64,000 nt of DNA from the NCBI RefSeq assembly GCF_900207585.1, contig NZ_OAOP01000002.1, forward strand, positions 186,001 to 250,000. Direction: 5' to 3'. How positions within the stretch are numbered: the first letter of the stretch is position 1; each line of letters opens with the position of its first letter. The notes beneath the pieces were generated by a model. That model made no database searches. It was not told the DNA's origin and saw only the letters and a list, made by a program, of their open reading frames with translations. Source of the stretch: Bacillus oleivorans (lineage in GTDB: Bacteria; Bacillota; Bacilli; Bacillales; JC228). This document shows positions 50,233-60,119 of this stretch, in pieces. The translations under genes were made by a program, and so were the position numbers.

Positions 50233-51432
50233 ATGTTAGCAAGTTCTAGCCCATCGACCGGGATGTCACCTTTAATGCCCACATACAGCCGTTTTCCGCT
50301 TACGATTGTAAAGGGAAAAGGATCCTATGTCTGGGATGATCAGGGAACACAATATTTAGATTATACGTCCGGGATTGCAACCTGTAATTTAGGGCATGTA
50401 CCGGAACCAGTAAAACTCAAACTGGAAGAACAACTCGAAACCTTATGGCATTGTTCGAACCTCTATCATATTCCGAATCAAGAAAAGCTTGCTAGCTTAC
50501 TAGTTGAGCACTCATGCGGGGATCAAGTCTTTTTTTGCAATAGCGGAGCTGAAGCAAATGAAGCAGCGATTAAACTTGCACGAAGCTACGCACAAAAAGA
50601 ATTAGGGAAAGAGCGCTTTGAAATTGTAACATTTAAACAGTCTTTTCACGGGCGCACGCTAGCAACTTTATCAGCAACAGGTCAGGAGAAAATCCAGCAA
50701 GGTTTCTCTCCGCTCGTACCAGGATTTCGTTATCTTCCTTTTAACGATTTGGAAGCACTAGAATCACTAGTTTCCGAACATACATGTGCGGTTCTCCTTG
50801 AGCTTGTACAGGGAGAAGGAGGAGTGATTCCAGCTGAACCAGAATGGGTCAAACAGTTGGCCCAGCTTTGTGAAGAACACGGTTTATTACTAATGATTGA
50901 TGAGATTCAAACCGGGATGGGCCGAACCGGCACTTTGTTTGCCTATCAGCAGTTTGGGATTGAACCAGATGTCATCAGTTTAGCCAAGGGATTAGGTTCA
51001 GGGTTTCCGATTGGTGCCATTGTTGCCAATCAAAAAGCAGCAAAAGGTTTTCAGCCTGGCAGTCATGGCAGTACATTTGGAGGTAATCCATTAGCCGCAA
51101 CAGCAGGATTAGCCACCATGGAACAGTTTGTCGCAACGAATCTATTAGATAATGCTAAAGAGCTTGGTGCTTATTTACAGGCAAAGCTCGTGAAAATAAA
51201 GAACCTTAGTAATCAAATTGAAGAGGTAAGAGGATTTGGCCTTCTCCAAGGTATTGTAATGAAGCAGAAGGCAAGTAAAGTGGTAGAAGCAGCAAGAAAA
51301 CAGAATTTACTGCTTTTAACAGCGGGACCAGATGTGGTGAGAATTCTCCCGCCTTTAACGACTACAATAGCAGAAATTGATCAATGTAGTCAGATCCTTG
51401 AAACAATTTTCAAGTATTCCTTAGAGGACTAA
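50233..51432 (+). CDS. argD: acetylornithine aminotransferase
   Basis: 399 residues of a class III PLP aminotransferase: YLDYTSGIATCNLGH, NSGAEANEAAIKLAR, SFHGRTLATLSATGQ, MIDEIQTGMGRTG and the PLP lysine in VISLAKGLGSGFPIG. It converts N-acetylglutamate semialdehyde to acetylornithine and may also serve lysine synthesis. It starts 11 bases after argB behind AAGGAGAG. Confidence 0.96.
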   Translation: MLASSSPSTGMSPLMPTYSRFPLTIVKGKGSYVWDDQGTQYLDYTSGIATCNLGHVPEPVKLKLEEQLETLWHCSNLYHIPNQEKLASLLVEHSCGDQVFFCNSGAEANEAAIKLARSYAQKELGKERFEIVTFKQSFHGRTLATLSATGQEKIQQGFSPLVPGFRYLPFNDLEALESLVSEHTCAVLLELVQGEGGVIPAEPEWVKQLAQLCEEHGLLLMIDEIQTGMGRTGTLFAYQQFGIEPDVISLAKGLGSGFPIGAIVANQKAAKGFQPGSHGSTFGGNPLAATAGLATMEQFVATNLLDNAKELGAYLQAKLVKIKNLSNQIEEVRGFGLLQGIVMKQKASKVVEAARKQNLLLLTAGPDVVRILPPLTTTIAEIDQCSQILETIFKYSLED

Positions 51433-51447
51433 TTTGGAGGGAGCATA

Positions 51448-52530
51448 ATGGCAGAAGGATATTTGATACTTGAAACAGGGGAAACATTCACTGGTACGTT
51501 AATCGGCAGTGAAAAAGATAGCATTGGAGAGGTCGTCTTTAACACGAGTATGACAGGGTATCAAGAAATGATCACAGACCCCTCTTATGCCGGTCAAATT
51601 TTAACATTTTGTTATCCTCTTATCGGCAATTATGGAATAAATCTTTATGACAATGAGAGTAAGCGTCCATACCTTTCAGGGGTCGTAATTGGAGATGCAT
51701 GTGAAACACCGAGCCATTATCAGGCGATTAGCAGTCTTTCCGATCAGCTTAAAAAAGCAGGGATTGTCGGTCTTACCGGGATTGATACACGAAATTTAGT
51801 TCAATTAATCCGAAAAAAAGGAACAATTAAAGGTTATATTTCAAAGCAAAAGATAGCTGCATGTGAAGTATCGCAAATGGACGCAGGAAGTTTTTGGGTA
51901 AAACGAGTTTCAACAAAAGAAGTGGTTACGTATAAAAAGAATGGCCCGCATGTGGTTTTGATGGATTTCGGCTTTAAAAAATCCATTCTCGCAGCTTTAT
52001 TAGAAGCAAATTGTTCGGTAACCGTAGTTCCTTACCACTTTACCTATGAGCAAATTTGTCATTTGAAGCCGGATGGTGTTCTGCTTAGCAATGGACCTGG
52101 GGATCCGATGGAGCTGCAGGATCGATTCCAGGATATTAAGAAAATTACACAACGCTTTCCTGCACTTGGCATCTGTCTGGGACATCAGCTAATTGCCCTT
52201 GCTTATGGTGCAAAAACAGGAAAAATGAAGTATGGTCACCGGGGCGGAAATCACGCGGTCAAGGAACTAGAAACAGGTAAGGTCAAAATGACGTCACAAA
52301 ACCACAGCTATGTGGTCATCGAGGAAAGTCTCAATCCAAAAGTGTTTACCATCACGTACCGTAATGTAAATGATCACACGGTTGAAGGGATCAAGCATGT
52401 CCAGTATCCGATTCAGTCAGTACAATTTCATCCTGAGGCACATCCAGGTCCAAGTGATACTGCACATATTTTTGATTCATTTATTCAACAACTACTTGCT
52501 TTAGGAGAAGTCAACTATGCCACTACGTAA
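51448..52530 (+). CDS. carA: carbamoyl-phosphate synthase small subunit, arginine-type
   Basis: 360 residues. The N-terminal domain carries FNTSMTGYQEMITDPSYAGQ, and the C-terminal class I glutamine amidotransferase has the nucleophile in ALGICLGHQLIALAYG and the His-Glu pair in VQFHPEAHPGP. It releases ammonia from glutamine for CarB. Its place inside the arg operon marks it as the arginine-linked copy; a pyrimidine-linked pyrAA/AB is expected elsewhere. The 3' end overlaps carB by 14 bases. Confidence 0.96.
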   Translation: MAEGYLILETGETFTGTLIGSEKDSIGEVVFNTSMTGYQEMITDPSYAGQILTFCYPLIGNYGINLYDNESKRPYLSGVVIGDACETPSHYQAISSLSDQLKKAGIVGLTGIDTRNLVQLIRKKGTIKGYISKQKIAACEVSQMDAGSFWVKRVSTKEVVTYKKNGPHVVLMDFGFKKSILAALLEANCSVTVVPYHFTYEQICHLKPDGVLLSNGPGDPMELQDRFQDIKKITQRFPALGICLGHQLIALAYGAKTGKMKYGHRGGNHAVKELETGKVKMTSQNHSYVVIEESLNPKVFTITYRNVNDHTVEGIKHVQYPIQSVQFHPEAHPGPSDTAHIFDSFIQQLLALGEVNYATT

Positions 52531-55500
52531 AAATTTGAAAAAAGTACTTGTGATTGGTTCTGGCCCTATAGTGATAGGCCAGGCAGCAGAATTTGATTAT
52601 GCAGGAACTCAAGCCTGTTTAGCATTAAAAGAAGAAGGAATTCAAGTTGTACTCGTCAATAATAATCCAGCAACGATTATGACTGATCATACCATTGCTG
52701 ATAAGGTATATATCGAACCACTCACAGTTCCTTCCCTGGAAGACATCATAAAAAAAGAAATGCCTGACGGGATTATTGGAACATTAGGAGGACAGACAGG
52801 GTTAAATCTAACCGTTCAATTATATGAGCAAAAAATTCTGCAAAAGTATGGAGTGGAACTGCTGGGAACTTCAGTTGAATCGATACAAAATGGGGAAGAC
52901 CGGGAAAAGTTCAGAAATTTAATGATTGAAATTGATGAACCCATTCCAGAGTCAAAAATCGTAACAAGCTTTGATGAAGGCATGAAATTTGCAGAGGAAA
53001 TCGGCTTTCCCGTTATCATTCGTCCTGCCTATACCCTTGGCGGAGCCGGCGGCGGTTTTGCTTATTCGCAGGAGGAATTAGAGGTCATCTTGAAAAAAGG
53101 GTTAAATGCCAGCCCGATTCATCAAGTATTAGTTGAAAAGAGTATTAAAGGCTGGAAGGAAATTGAATATGAAGTGATGCGAGATGCAAATGACACCTGT
53201 ATTATCGTTTGTAATATGGAAAACATGGACCCGGTCGGGGTTCATACGGGTGATTCGATTGTCGTCGCACCGTCACAAACGTTAACAGATGTCCAGCATC
53301 AAATGCTCCGAAATGCATCTTTAAAAGTCATTCGGGCTTTACAAATTATTGGGGGCTGCAACATTCAATTCGCCTTAGACCCCAATTCCGATCAATATTA
53401 TATTATCGAGGTGAATCCGCGCGTCAGCCGGTCATCTGCATTAGCTTCAAAGGCTACGGGCTATCCGATTGCCCGGATTGCAGCTAAATGTGCGATTGGC
53501 TACCATCTGGATGAAATTTTAAATCCGATTACTGGCAATACGTTTGCATCCTTTGAACCAGCAATCGATTATATTGTAGTCAAACTGCCGCGATTCCCAT
53601 TTGATAAATTTTCAGAAGCTGACCGTTCATTAGGTACACAAATGAAAGCGACAGGAGAAGTAATGGCGATTGACCGATCCTTCGAAGGTGCCTTAAACAA
53701 AGCGATTCGCTCATTAGAAATTGGAGTTTGCGGATTAAAGATTAATAGTTTAGAAGCTATACCGCACAATCAAATTTATACACTGCTAGAAACGGCGACA
53801 GATACACGCCTTTTTGCGATAGCTGAGGCTTTTTGGCGCGGGATGAGTGTAGCTGAAATCTACAATCTAACCCAAATCGACCAGTGGTTCTTAGAAAAGC
53901 TTCATAGAATGGTAAAACTCGAGCAACAATTGAGCGAAGTTCCGTGGGATCAGCTTCCTGAGGACCTGTTGAGGCTTGCGAAAAGAATCAATATCAGTGA
54001 TCAGCGATTAGCACAGATTTTTCATGTACCAGAAAAGACGATCAGGGATAAAAGAAAAGAGCTGTCGTTAAAACCAGGGTTTAAACTGGTCGACACATGT
54101 GCCGCAGAGTTTGATGCCGTTACTCCTTACTATTACTCAACCTGGCACGGTAAGGATGAAGTTGAAAAGACTGACCGCAAAAAAATCCTAGTGATTGGTT
54201 CCGGTCCGATTCGGATTGGCCAGGGAATTGAATTTGATTATTGCTCTGTTCACGCGACTCTAGCGATTAAGAAAAAAGGCTATGAAGCAATTGTTATTAA
54301 TAACAATCCTGAAACAGTGAGCACGGATTATTCGATTGCAGACCGCCTCTACTTTGAGCCATTAACAGCAGAAGACGTGTTACACGTCATTGAAAAAGAA
54401 CAGATAGAAGGCGTTTTAATACAATTTGGCGGGCAAACGGCTATTAATCTAGCTAATTCTTTACAGGAAGAAGGAGTGCCACTGCTTGGGACTTCAGTGG
54501 AAGGCATTGACGCATTAGAAGACCGAAAACAGTTTTATCAGTTATTAAGAAAACTGGAAATTCCTCATATTGCCGGACAAACAGCGAATAAGCCAGATGA
54601 ACTAATAGAGGTGGCAAGCCTTTTAGGCTTTCCAGTTTTAGTCCGTCCTTCCTATGTTATTGGCGGACAATCGATGTTTATTTTTCATAAAGTGGAAGAA
54701 CTGCTTCACTATACAAATCGGTTGAAAAAACAAAACAATGAAAGAATTTGGCCGCTTTTAGTTGATCAGTATATTCAAGGTCTTGAATGTGAAGTCGATG
54801 TAATCAGTGATGGTAAAGAGATCATTATTCCAGGGATTTTCGAGCATATCGAAAAAGCGGGTGTTCACTCAGGAGACAGCACAGCGATCTTCCCGCCTAT
54901 TACGTTAACTAGTAAGCAAAAAGAAGTGCTGGTAGATTATGCCTCAAGAATTGCTCAAGAAGTCCCAATCAAAGGAATTATGAATATTCAATTTGTGATT
55001 GCAGGAAATACCGTTTATGTTTTAGAGGTGAATCCAAGAGCATCAAGAACAGTTCCAATTATCAGCAAGGTAACCGATACCCCGCTAATTGAGTGGGCGA
55101 CTGCTATTCAGCTGGGGGAAAAGGCTGCAAACCTATCAAAAGAAACGGGTCTATTAGAAGAGCCGCCTTTTTATTCAGTTAAATTTCCTGTTTTTTCAGC
55201 TAGTAAGCTAAAGGGAGTAGACCATGCGTTAGGTCCGGAGATGAAGTCTACCGGCGAAGTGTTAGGATTAGGCAAAACTCTAGATGAAGCAATCAAGAAA
55301 GCACTATTTTTTGATGGTCATCTTCCGTTACAGGCTCATAAGGAAAAGCCTTATCTTCTATGTTCTATTTCAGATGATTTTAAAGCAGAAGGCGCAGGGA
55401 TGATCCAAAAGCTTGCTGTTACATGCAATATCATTGGAACGGAAGGCACTGCTGAATTTTTACAAAAACACGGAATTGAAGCAGAAGTAGTCAGTAAAGA

Positions 55501-55744
55501 CAGAATTGTATTGGATGAACTGTTTAAGAAAGGCAGAATAACAGCTGTACTGAACATACCGACAGCTGGAAGAGATGAACGGACTGTAGGGTTTCATATA
55601 CGTGAGTTGGCAACGCGCTATCAAGTCCCAATTTATACGAGTCTGCAAACTTTTGAAGCAGCGACAGGCGTAAACGAACTAATCGAACATAAAGCTCGCA
55701 CGATCAGCGAATACCTTTGCTTGAGAGCGGGAGCTGCCATATAA
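52517..55744 (+). CDS. carB: carbamoyl-phosphate synthase large subunit, arginine-type
   Basis: 1075 residues with the two homologous ATP-grasp halves: first VIGSGPIVIGQAAEFDYAG and RPAYTLGGAGGGFAY, second VIGSGPIRIGQGIEFDY and RPSYVIGGQSMFIF. A C-terminal MGS-like allosteric domain (about 940-1075) follows. It makes carbamoyl phosphate from bicarbonate, ammonia and two ATP. AGGAGAAG precedes the start, which lies inside the end of carA. Confidence 0.97.
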   Translation: MPLRKNLKKVLVIGSGPIVIGQAAEFDYAGTQACLALKEEGIQVVLVNNNPATIMTDHTIADKVYIEPLTVPSLEDIIKKEMPDGIIGTLGGQTGLNLTVQLYEQKILQKYGVELLGTSVESIQNGEDREKFRNLMIEIDEPIPESKIVTSFDEGMKFAEEIGFPVIIRPAYTLGGAGGGFAYSQEELEVILKKGLNASPIHQVLVEKSIKGWKEIEYEVMRDANDTCIIVCNMENMDPVGVHTGDSIVVAPSQTLTDVQHQMLRNASLKVIRALQIIGGCNIQFALDPNSDQYYIIEVNPRVSRSSALASKATGYPIARIAAKCAIGYHLDEILNPITGNTFASFEPAIDYIVVKLPRFPFDKFSEADRSLGTQMKATGEVMAIDRSFEGALNKAIRSLEIGVCGLKINSLEAIPHNQIYTLLETATDTRLFAIAEAFWRGMSVAEIYNLTQIDQWFLEKLHRMVKLEQQLSEVPWDQLPEDLLRLAKRINISDQRLAQIFHVPEKTIRDKRKELSLKPGFKLVDTCAAEFDAVTPYYYSTWHGKDEVEKTDRKKILVIGSGPIRIGQGIEFDYCSVHATLAIKKKGYEAIVINNNPETVSTDYSIADRLYFEPLTAEDVLHVIEKEQIEGVLIQFGGQTAINLANSLQEEGVPLLGTSVEGIDALEDRKQFYQLLRKLEIPHIAGQTANKPDELIEVASLLGFPVLVRPSYVIGGQSMFIFHKVEELLHYTNRLKKQNNERIWPLLVDQYIQGLECEVDVISDGKEIIIPGIFEHIEKAGVHSGDSTAIFPPITLTSKQKEVLVDYASRIAQEVPIKGIMNIQFVIAGNTVYVLEVNPRASRTVPIISKVTDTPLIEWATAIQLGEKAANLSKETGLLEEPPFYSVKFPVFSASKLKGVDHALGPEMKSTGEVLGLGKTLDEAIKKALFFDGHLPLQAHKEKPYLLCSISDDFKAEGAGMIQKLAVTCNIIGTEGTAEFLQKHGIEAEVVSKDRIVLDELFKKGRITAVLNIPTAGRDERTVGFHIRELATRYQVPIYTSLQTFEAATGVNELIEHKARTISEYLCLRAGAAI

Positions 55745-55778
55745 ATGGTGAAACACATCAATAATGGAGGAGAAGCGC

Positions 55779-56756
55779 ATGAATAAAGTAAGCAAGTGGC
55801 AGGAAACTGAGGAACCGAAGCTTATACAGAAGGACTTTTTAACACTCGCCGACTATAGCAAGGATGATATTATGTCCCTTTTATATGATGCACTTGAATT
55901 AAAGAAACAGCAAAAAATGGGGATTTCCCATCCGTATTTAAGTGGAAAAGTGCTTGGTTTAATCTTTGAAAAATCGTCTACTCGTACAAGAGTATCATTT
56001 GAAGTCGGGATGCTTCAGTTAGGCGGGCATGCAATTTTCTTAAGCTCAAGGGATATTCAGTTAGGACGCGGTGAGACCGTGTCTGATACAGCCAAAGTAT
56101 TATCGAGGTATGTAGATGGAATCATGGTTAGAACCTTTGAACATGAAACCGTCGAGGAATTTGCAAAGTATGCCTCCATTCCAGTTATCAATGGATTAAC
56201 CGATTTGCATCATCCAACTCAAGTCATGGCTGATTTATTAACAATCTTAGAGCATAAAGGAAAGCTTTCAGGTCTAAAGCTTTGTTATATAGGGGATGGC
56301 AATAACAACATGGCTCATTCACTCTTAGAGGGGGCAGCTAAAGTCGGTATGCATATAAACATCGCCTCTTCAGAAGGATATAAACCAAATGAGATCATTA
56401 TCCAAAATGCCAAGAAGGTTGGCTCTAAAACAGGCAGTAAAATCATGATTACTAATAATCCGACTACAGCGATTCAGGATGCAGATGTAGTCGTAACCGA
56501 TGTATGGACTAGTATGGGGCAAGAGAAAGAAGTACAAAAAAGATTACAGGAATTTAAGGATTATCAAGTAAATCAGGCTTTATGTGAAAATGCGAAGCCA
56601 GATTTCATTTTCCTTCACTGTCTGCCAGCCCATCGCGGCGAAGAGGTCACAGCAGAAATTATCGATGGCCCACATTCAGTTGTTTTTGATGAGGCAGAAA
56701 ATCGTCTCCACGCACAAAAGGCAATCTTAAAGGCACTGCTTGGCAAGAAATCATAA
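55779..56756 (+). CDS. argF: ornithine carbamoyltransferase
   Basis: 325 residues. The carbamoyl-phosphate loop FEKSSTRTRVSFEVGM, MVRTFEH, DLHHPTQVMADL and the ornithine loop FLHCLPAHRGEEVT are complete. It joins ornithine and carbamoyl phosphate to give citrulline. ATG 55779 with GGAGGAG six to seven bases before it is preferred to an ATG five codons upstream. It ends the argCJBD-carAB-argF series, the same order as in B. subtilis. Confidence 0.97.
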   Translation: MNKVSKWQETEEPKLIQKDFLTLADYSKDDIMSLLYDALELKKQQKMGISHPYLSGKVLGLIFEKSSTRTRVSFEVGMLQLGGHAIFLSSRDIQLGRGETVSDTAKVLSRYVDGIMVRTFEHETVEEFAKYASIPVINGLTDLHHPTQVMADLLTILEHKGKLSGLKLCYIGDGNNNMAHSLLEGAAKVGMHINIASSEGYKPNEIIIQNAKKVGSKTGSKIMITNNPTTAIQDADVVVTDVWTSMGQEKEVQKRLQEFKDYQVNQALCENAKPDFIFLHCLPAHRGEEVTAEIIDGPHSVVFDEAENRLHAQKAILKALLGKKS

Positions 56757-56767
56757 AAAATTTTTTG

Positions 56768-56812
56768 TTGATAAATGAATAAAAATACAATACAATAAAT
56801 ATTAATTCATAT
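56768..56812 (+). promoter_or_regulatory. argG promoter with ARG boxes
   Basis: TTGATA, 17 bp and TACAAT form a promoter. ATGAATAAAAATACAAT (56775-56791) in the spacer matches the Bacillus ARG-box consensus almost fully, and a second half-like site ATTAATTCATAT follows. It shows that argGH has its own AhrC-controlled promoter. No terminator is visible after argF. Confidence 0.75.
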
Positions 56813-56837
56813 AACAACAAAAATGGGGAGTTAACAC

Positions 56838-58073
56838 ATGAGTAAAGAAAAAATTGTATTGGCTTATTCTGGCGGATTAGATACATCTGTTTCAATTAAA
56901 TGGATTCAAGAAAAATACGGCTACGACGTGATTGCCCTCGGACTTGATGTCGGTGAAGGTAAAGACTTAGAAGCTATTAAAAATAAGGCTCTTCAAGTTG
57001 GAGCGATTAAAGCATATATTTTGGATGCAAAAGAATTATTGGCAAAAGATTATATCCTTCCTGCATTGAAAGCAAACGCATTATATGAAGGAAAATATCC
57101 TTTATCTTCTGCCCTTTCTCGTCCGCTTATTTCTAAGCTGCTCGTTGAGGTAGCGGAAAAAGAAGGAGCAGTTGCAGTTGCCCACGGCTGTACAGGAAAA
57201 GGAAACGATCAAGTTCGTTTTGAAGTTTCGATTCAAGCCTTAAATCCGAATCTAAAGGTGATTGCACCTGTTCGTGAGTGGGGAATGACTAGAGACGAAG
57301 AAATTGAATATGCCGAGAAAAATGGGATACCGATTCCGGTTGATTTAGATAATCCTTTCTCAATTGATGCAAATATCTGGGGACGCGCCTGTGAAGCAGG
57401 GGTTCTAGAAAACCCATGGAACGAAGCGCCAGAAGAGGCATTCGCCTGGACGAACCCAATCGCATTTACGCCAGATGAAGCAGAATATGTGGAAATTGAG
57501 TTTGAACAGGGTGTACCTGTGGCTCTGAATGGTGTGAAAATGGATTTAGTTCCTTTAATAGAAGAGCTTAACCTTTTAGGCGGCAAGCATGGAATAGGAA
57601 GAATTGATCATATTGAAAATAGGCTGGTTGGGATTAAATCGCGTGAAGTGTACGAAAATCCAGGTGCTCTGATTTTGATCAATGCCCATAAAGAGCTTGA
57701 GTTTTTAACATTACCGCGTGAAGTCACACAATTTAAAACACAAATTGAACAGCAAATGACAAAACTGATTTATGAAGGGCTCTGGTATTCACCGCTTCGC
57801 AGTGCATTAGAAGCATTTGTGGATGAAACGCAAAAATGTGTATCCGGAACAATCAAAGTTAAGCTTCATAAAGGTAATCACTTTGCAGTAGCACGTAAAT
57901 CTGCTAATAGTTTATATAATGAAGAACTTGCAACCTATTCAAAAGGCGATATGTTTGACCACAATGCAGCAGTTGGCTTTATTAAGCTTTGGGGACTTCC
58001 AACCAAGGTGTACTCACAAGTAAACCAGCCGGAAAAAGAAGAGTCTGTTGTTGGAGGAAGTACGAATGTCTAA
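56838..58073 (+). CDS. argG: argininosuccinate synthase
   Basis: 411 residues. The N-type ATP pyrophosphatase motif is [15 protein letters not shown], followed by [15 protein letters not shown], the aspartate/citrulline-binding region [15 protein letters not shown] and [19 protein letters not shown]. It condenses citrulline and aspartate. GGGGAG precedes the start. It overlaps argH by eight bases. Confidence 0.97.
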   Translation: MSKEKIVLAYSGGLDTSVSIKWIQEKYGYDVIALGLDVGEGKDLEAIKNKALQVGAIKAYILDAKELLAKDYILPALKANALYEGKYPLSSALSRPLISKLLVEVAEKEGAVAVAHGCTGKGNDQVRFEVSIQALNPNLKVIAPVREWGMTRDEEIEYAEKNGIPIPVDLDNPFSIDANIWGRACEAGVLENPWNEAPEEAFAWTNPIAFTPDEAEYVEIEFEQGVPVALNGVKMDLVPLIEELNLLGGKHGIGRIDHIENRLVGIKSREVYENPGALILINAHKELEFLTLPREVTQFKTQIEQQMTKLIYEGLWYSPLRSALEAFVDETQKCVSGTIKVKLHKGNHFAVARKSANSLYNEELATYSKGDMFDHNAAVGFIKLWGLPTKVYSQVNQPEKEESVVGGSTNV

Positions 58074-59439
58074 ATTGTGGGGAGGACGCTTTACAAAGGA
58101 AACGAACAAATTAGTCGAAGAATTTACAGCATCGATTTCCTTTGACCAAAGATTAGCCCTTGAGGATATCGAGGGAAGCCTGGCCCATGTCCAAATGCTC
58201 GGAGAATGCAAGATTATTCCGCTCGAGGATGCAGAAAAGATTAAGTTGGGCCTACTTCAGATTAGGGAAAAAATAACATCAGGTGAAATTAAATTTGCGG
58301 TTGAACATGAAGATATTCATATGAATATTGAAAAACTGCTGATCGACGAGATTGGTCCTGTCGGAGGAAAACTTCATACTGGAAGAAGCAGAAACGATCA
58401 GGTTGCCACGGATATGCACCTGTATTTAAAAGGCAAAACCTTAGAATTAATAGAACATGTAAAAGCGGTTCAGGCCGCTTTGCTGACACAGGCAAAAGAC
58501 AATATAGAAACACTGATTCCCGGGTATACCCACCTGCAACGGGCTCAACCCGTATCGTTTGCGCATCATTTAATGGCGTATTTCTGGATGTTTGAGCGTG
58601 ATAAAGACCGGCTGCAGGATAGCCTGAAACGGATCGACTGGTCTCCGCTTGGTGCTGGGGCATTAGCAGGGACGACTTTTCCAATTGACAGACACCGTTC
58701 GGCCGAGATATTAGGTTTTAGTACCGTCTATCCAAATAGCATGGATGCCGTGAGTGATCGTGATTTTATCGTCGAATTTTTATCCATTGCCTCATTAATC
58801 ATGACCCATATTTCAAGACTTTCAGAGGAAATGGTAATTTGGTCGAGCCAAGAATTTCAATTTATTGAACTGGATGATTCCTTCTGTACCGGCTCTAGTA
58901 TTATGCCGCAAAAGAAAAATCCGGATGTGCCTGAACTATTGCGTGCCAAAACCGGGCGGGTATACGGTAATTTAATCGGCTTGTTAACCGTATTAAAAGG
59001 GCTGCCGCTCGCCTACAATAAAGATATGCAAGAAGATAAGGAAGGCATGTTTGACACAGTTGAAACATTAGATGGATCACTCCAGCTGCTCGCACCGATG
59101 ATTGAAACGATGACGGTAAATAAAAATCAGATGAAACAAGCGGTCAACCAGGACTTTTCAAATGCGACAGACATTGCCGATTACTTAGTCACAAAAGGGA
59201 TGGCCTTCAGAGATGCCCATGAAGTGATTGGAAAGATGGTGCTGTATGCCATCCAGCATCAGAAGTTTCTGCTGGATTTACAGCTAGCAGAGTTTAAAGA
59301 GTTTAGCCCGCTTTTTGAGGAAGATATATATGAAGTTTTAGCACCAGAGCATGTCGTAGCAGTTCGGCAAAGCTATGGGGGCACTTCGCCTGTGCAGGTG
59401 AAGAAGCAGATTGAATTGGCTGAAGAGAAATTAGGATAA
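58066..59439 (+). CDS. argH: argininosuccinate lyase
   Basis: 457 residues of the fumarase/aspartase superfamily: N-terminal [46 protein letters not shown]-like segment ([18 protein letters not shown]) and the signature [18 protein letters not shown]. It splits argininosuccinate into arginine and fumarate. ATG 58066 lies inside the end of argG with GGAGGA about eight bases upstream. The pathway from glutamate to arginine is thereby complete in this window. Confidence 0.97.
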   Translation: MSKLWGGRFTKETNKLVEEFTASISFDQRLALEDIEGSLAHVQMLGECKIIPLEDAEKIKLGLLQIREKITSGEIKFAVEHEDIHMNIEKLLIDEIGPVGGKLHTGRSRNDQVATDMHLYLKGKTLELIEHVKAVQAALLTQAKDNIETLIPGYTHLQRAQPVSFAHHLMAYFWMFERDKDRLQDSLKRIDWSPLGAGALAGTTFPIDRHRSAEILGFSTVYPNSMDAVSDRDFIVEFLSIASLIMTHISRLSEEMVIWSSQEFQFIELDDSFCTGSSIMPQKKNPDVPELLRAKTGRVYGNLIGLLTVLKGLPLAYNKDMQEDKEGMFDTVETLDGSLQLLAPMIETMTVNKNQMKQAVNQDFSNATDIADYLVTKGMAFRDAHEVIGKMVLYAIQHQKFLLDLQLAEFKEFSPLFEEDIYEVLAPEHVVAVRQSYGGTSPVQVKKQIELAEEKLG

Positions 59440-59448
59440 ATAATGATG

Positions 59449-59477
59449 AAAACCGCTTGGCAGACCCAAGCGGTTTT
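59449..59477. terminator. bidirectional terminator after argH
   Basis: AAAACCGCTTGG / CCAAGCGGTTTT, 12-bp stem with a tetraloop and TTTTTTT. It also serves the convergent isochorismatase-family gene. Confidence 0.9.
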
Positions 59478-59484
59478 TTTACTT

Positions 59485-60015
59485 TTAAACGAACTGTTTC
59501 GCGATAATTTCACTGGTTGGATTGACTTGTGCAAAAAAGCGCAATGTCCGGTTATGATGCTGAATTATTTGCTCTGCGGTGAGAGGGTCAGAATTCCAAG
59601 TACCATGAGCATCCGAAGCCAATGTCACTTTATAGCCTAGACTATAGGCTCTTCTGCAAGTTGTATCTATACATATTTCAGTTTGTATTCCTGCAAGTAT
59701 TAACTGATCAATTCCCCGTTTTTTTAATTCGGCATCTAATTCCGTATTAAAAAATGAATCAGGTGTCGTTTTTTGAATAATAGAATCGTTTTGAAGCGGT
59801 GCTATCTCGGAATGAATTTCCCATGCATAAGTTCCTGTTTCTAAAGGTTCTCCTTCTGACTCGTTGTGCTGAATATAAAAGATTGGTGTACCATTTGTGC
59901 GGGATTCTGAAATCAGTTTTTTCACATTTTCCATTAGGATGTCACCATTATAAACAGGCTCCTCTTCTAGAAACATCCCGTTTTGAACGTCAATGATTAA
60001 TAGGGCTGTGTTCAT
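59485..60015 (-). CDS. isochorismatase-family cysteine hydrolase
   Basis: 176 residues. The catalytic triad of the family is visible: Asp in LLIIDVQNGMF, Lys in IIQKTTPDSFF and Cys in GIQTEICIDTTCR, with the cis-peptide region before it. Members hydrolyse nicotinamide, N-carbamoyl compounds or isochorismate. This one cannot be assigned further. ATG 60015 has AGAGGAG eight bases upstream. A longer frame exists without a ribosome binding site. Confidence 0.9.
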   Translation of the reverse strand: MNTALLIIDVQNGMFLEEEPVYNGDILMENVKKLISESRTNGTPIFYIQHNESEGEPLETGTYAWEIHSEIAPLQNDSIIQKTTPDSFFNTELDAELKKRGIDQLILAGIQTEICIDTTCRRAYSLGYKVTLASDAHGTWNSDPLTAEQIIQHHNRTLRFFAQVNPTSEIIAKQFV

Positions 60016-60119
60016 AAATTTTTCTCCTCTCACCCAAAACATATGTTCTCATAAATGAGTATAAGGGGATTGGAGCTCTGATGCAAGTAGAATTTTGAAA
60101 AGTTAGAAAAATGGCGAGT

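Noticed and set aside
51448-55744. Pyrimidine-specific carbamoyl-phosphate synthase (pyrAA/pyrAB)
   Set aside because: Position inside argCJBD-carAB-argF points to the arginine-linked pair.
58289-58684. Long minus-strand open frame of 131 codons
   Set aside because: It is antisense to argH, whose motifs and length are complete. It has no start signal or family match.
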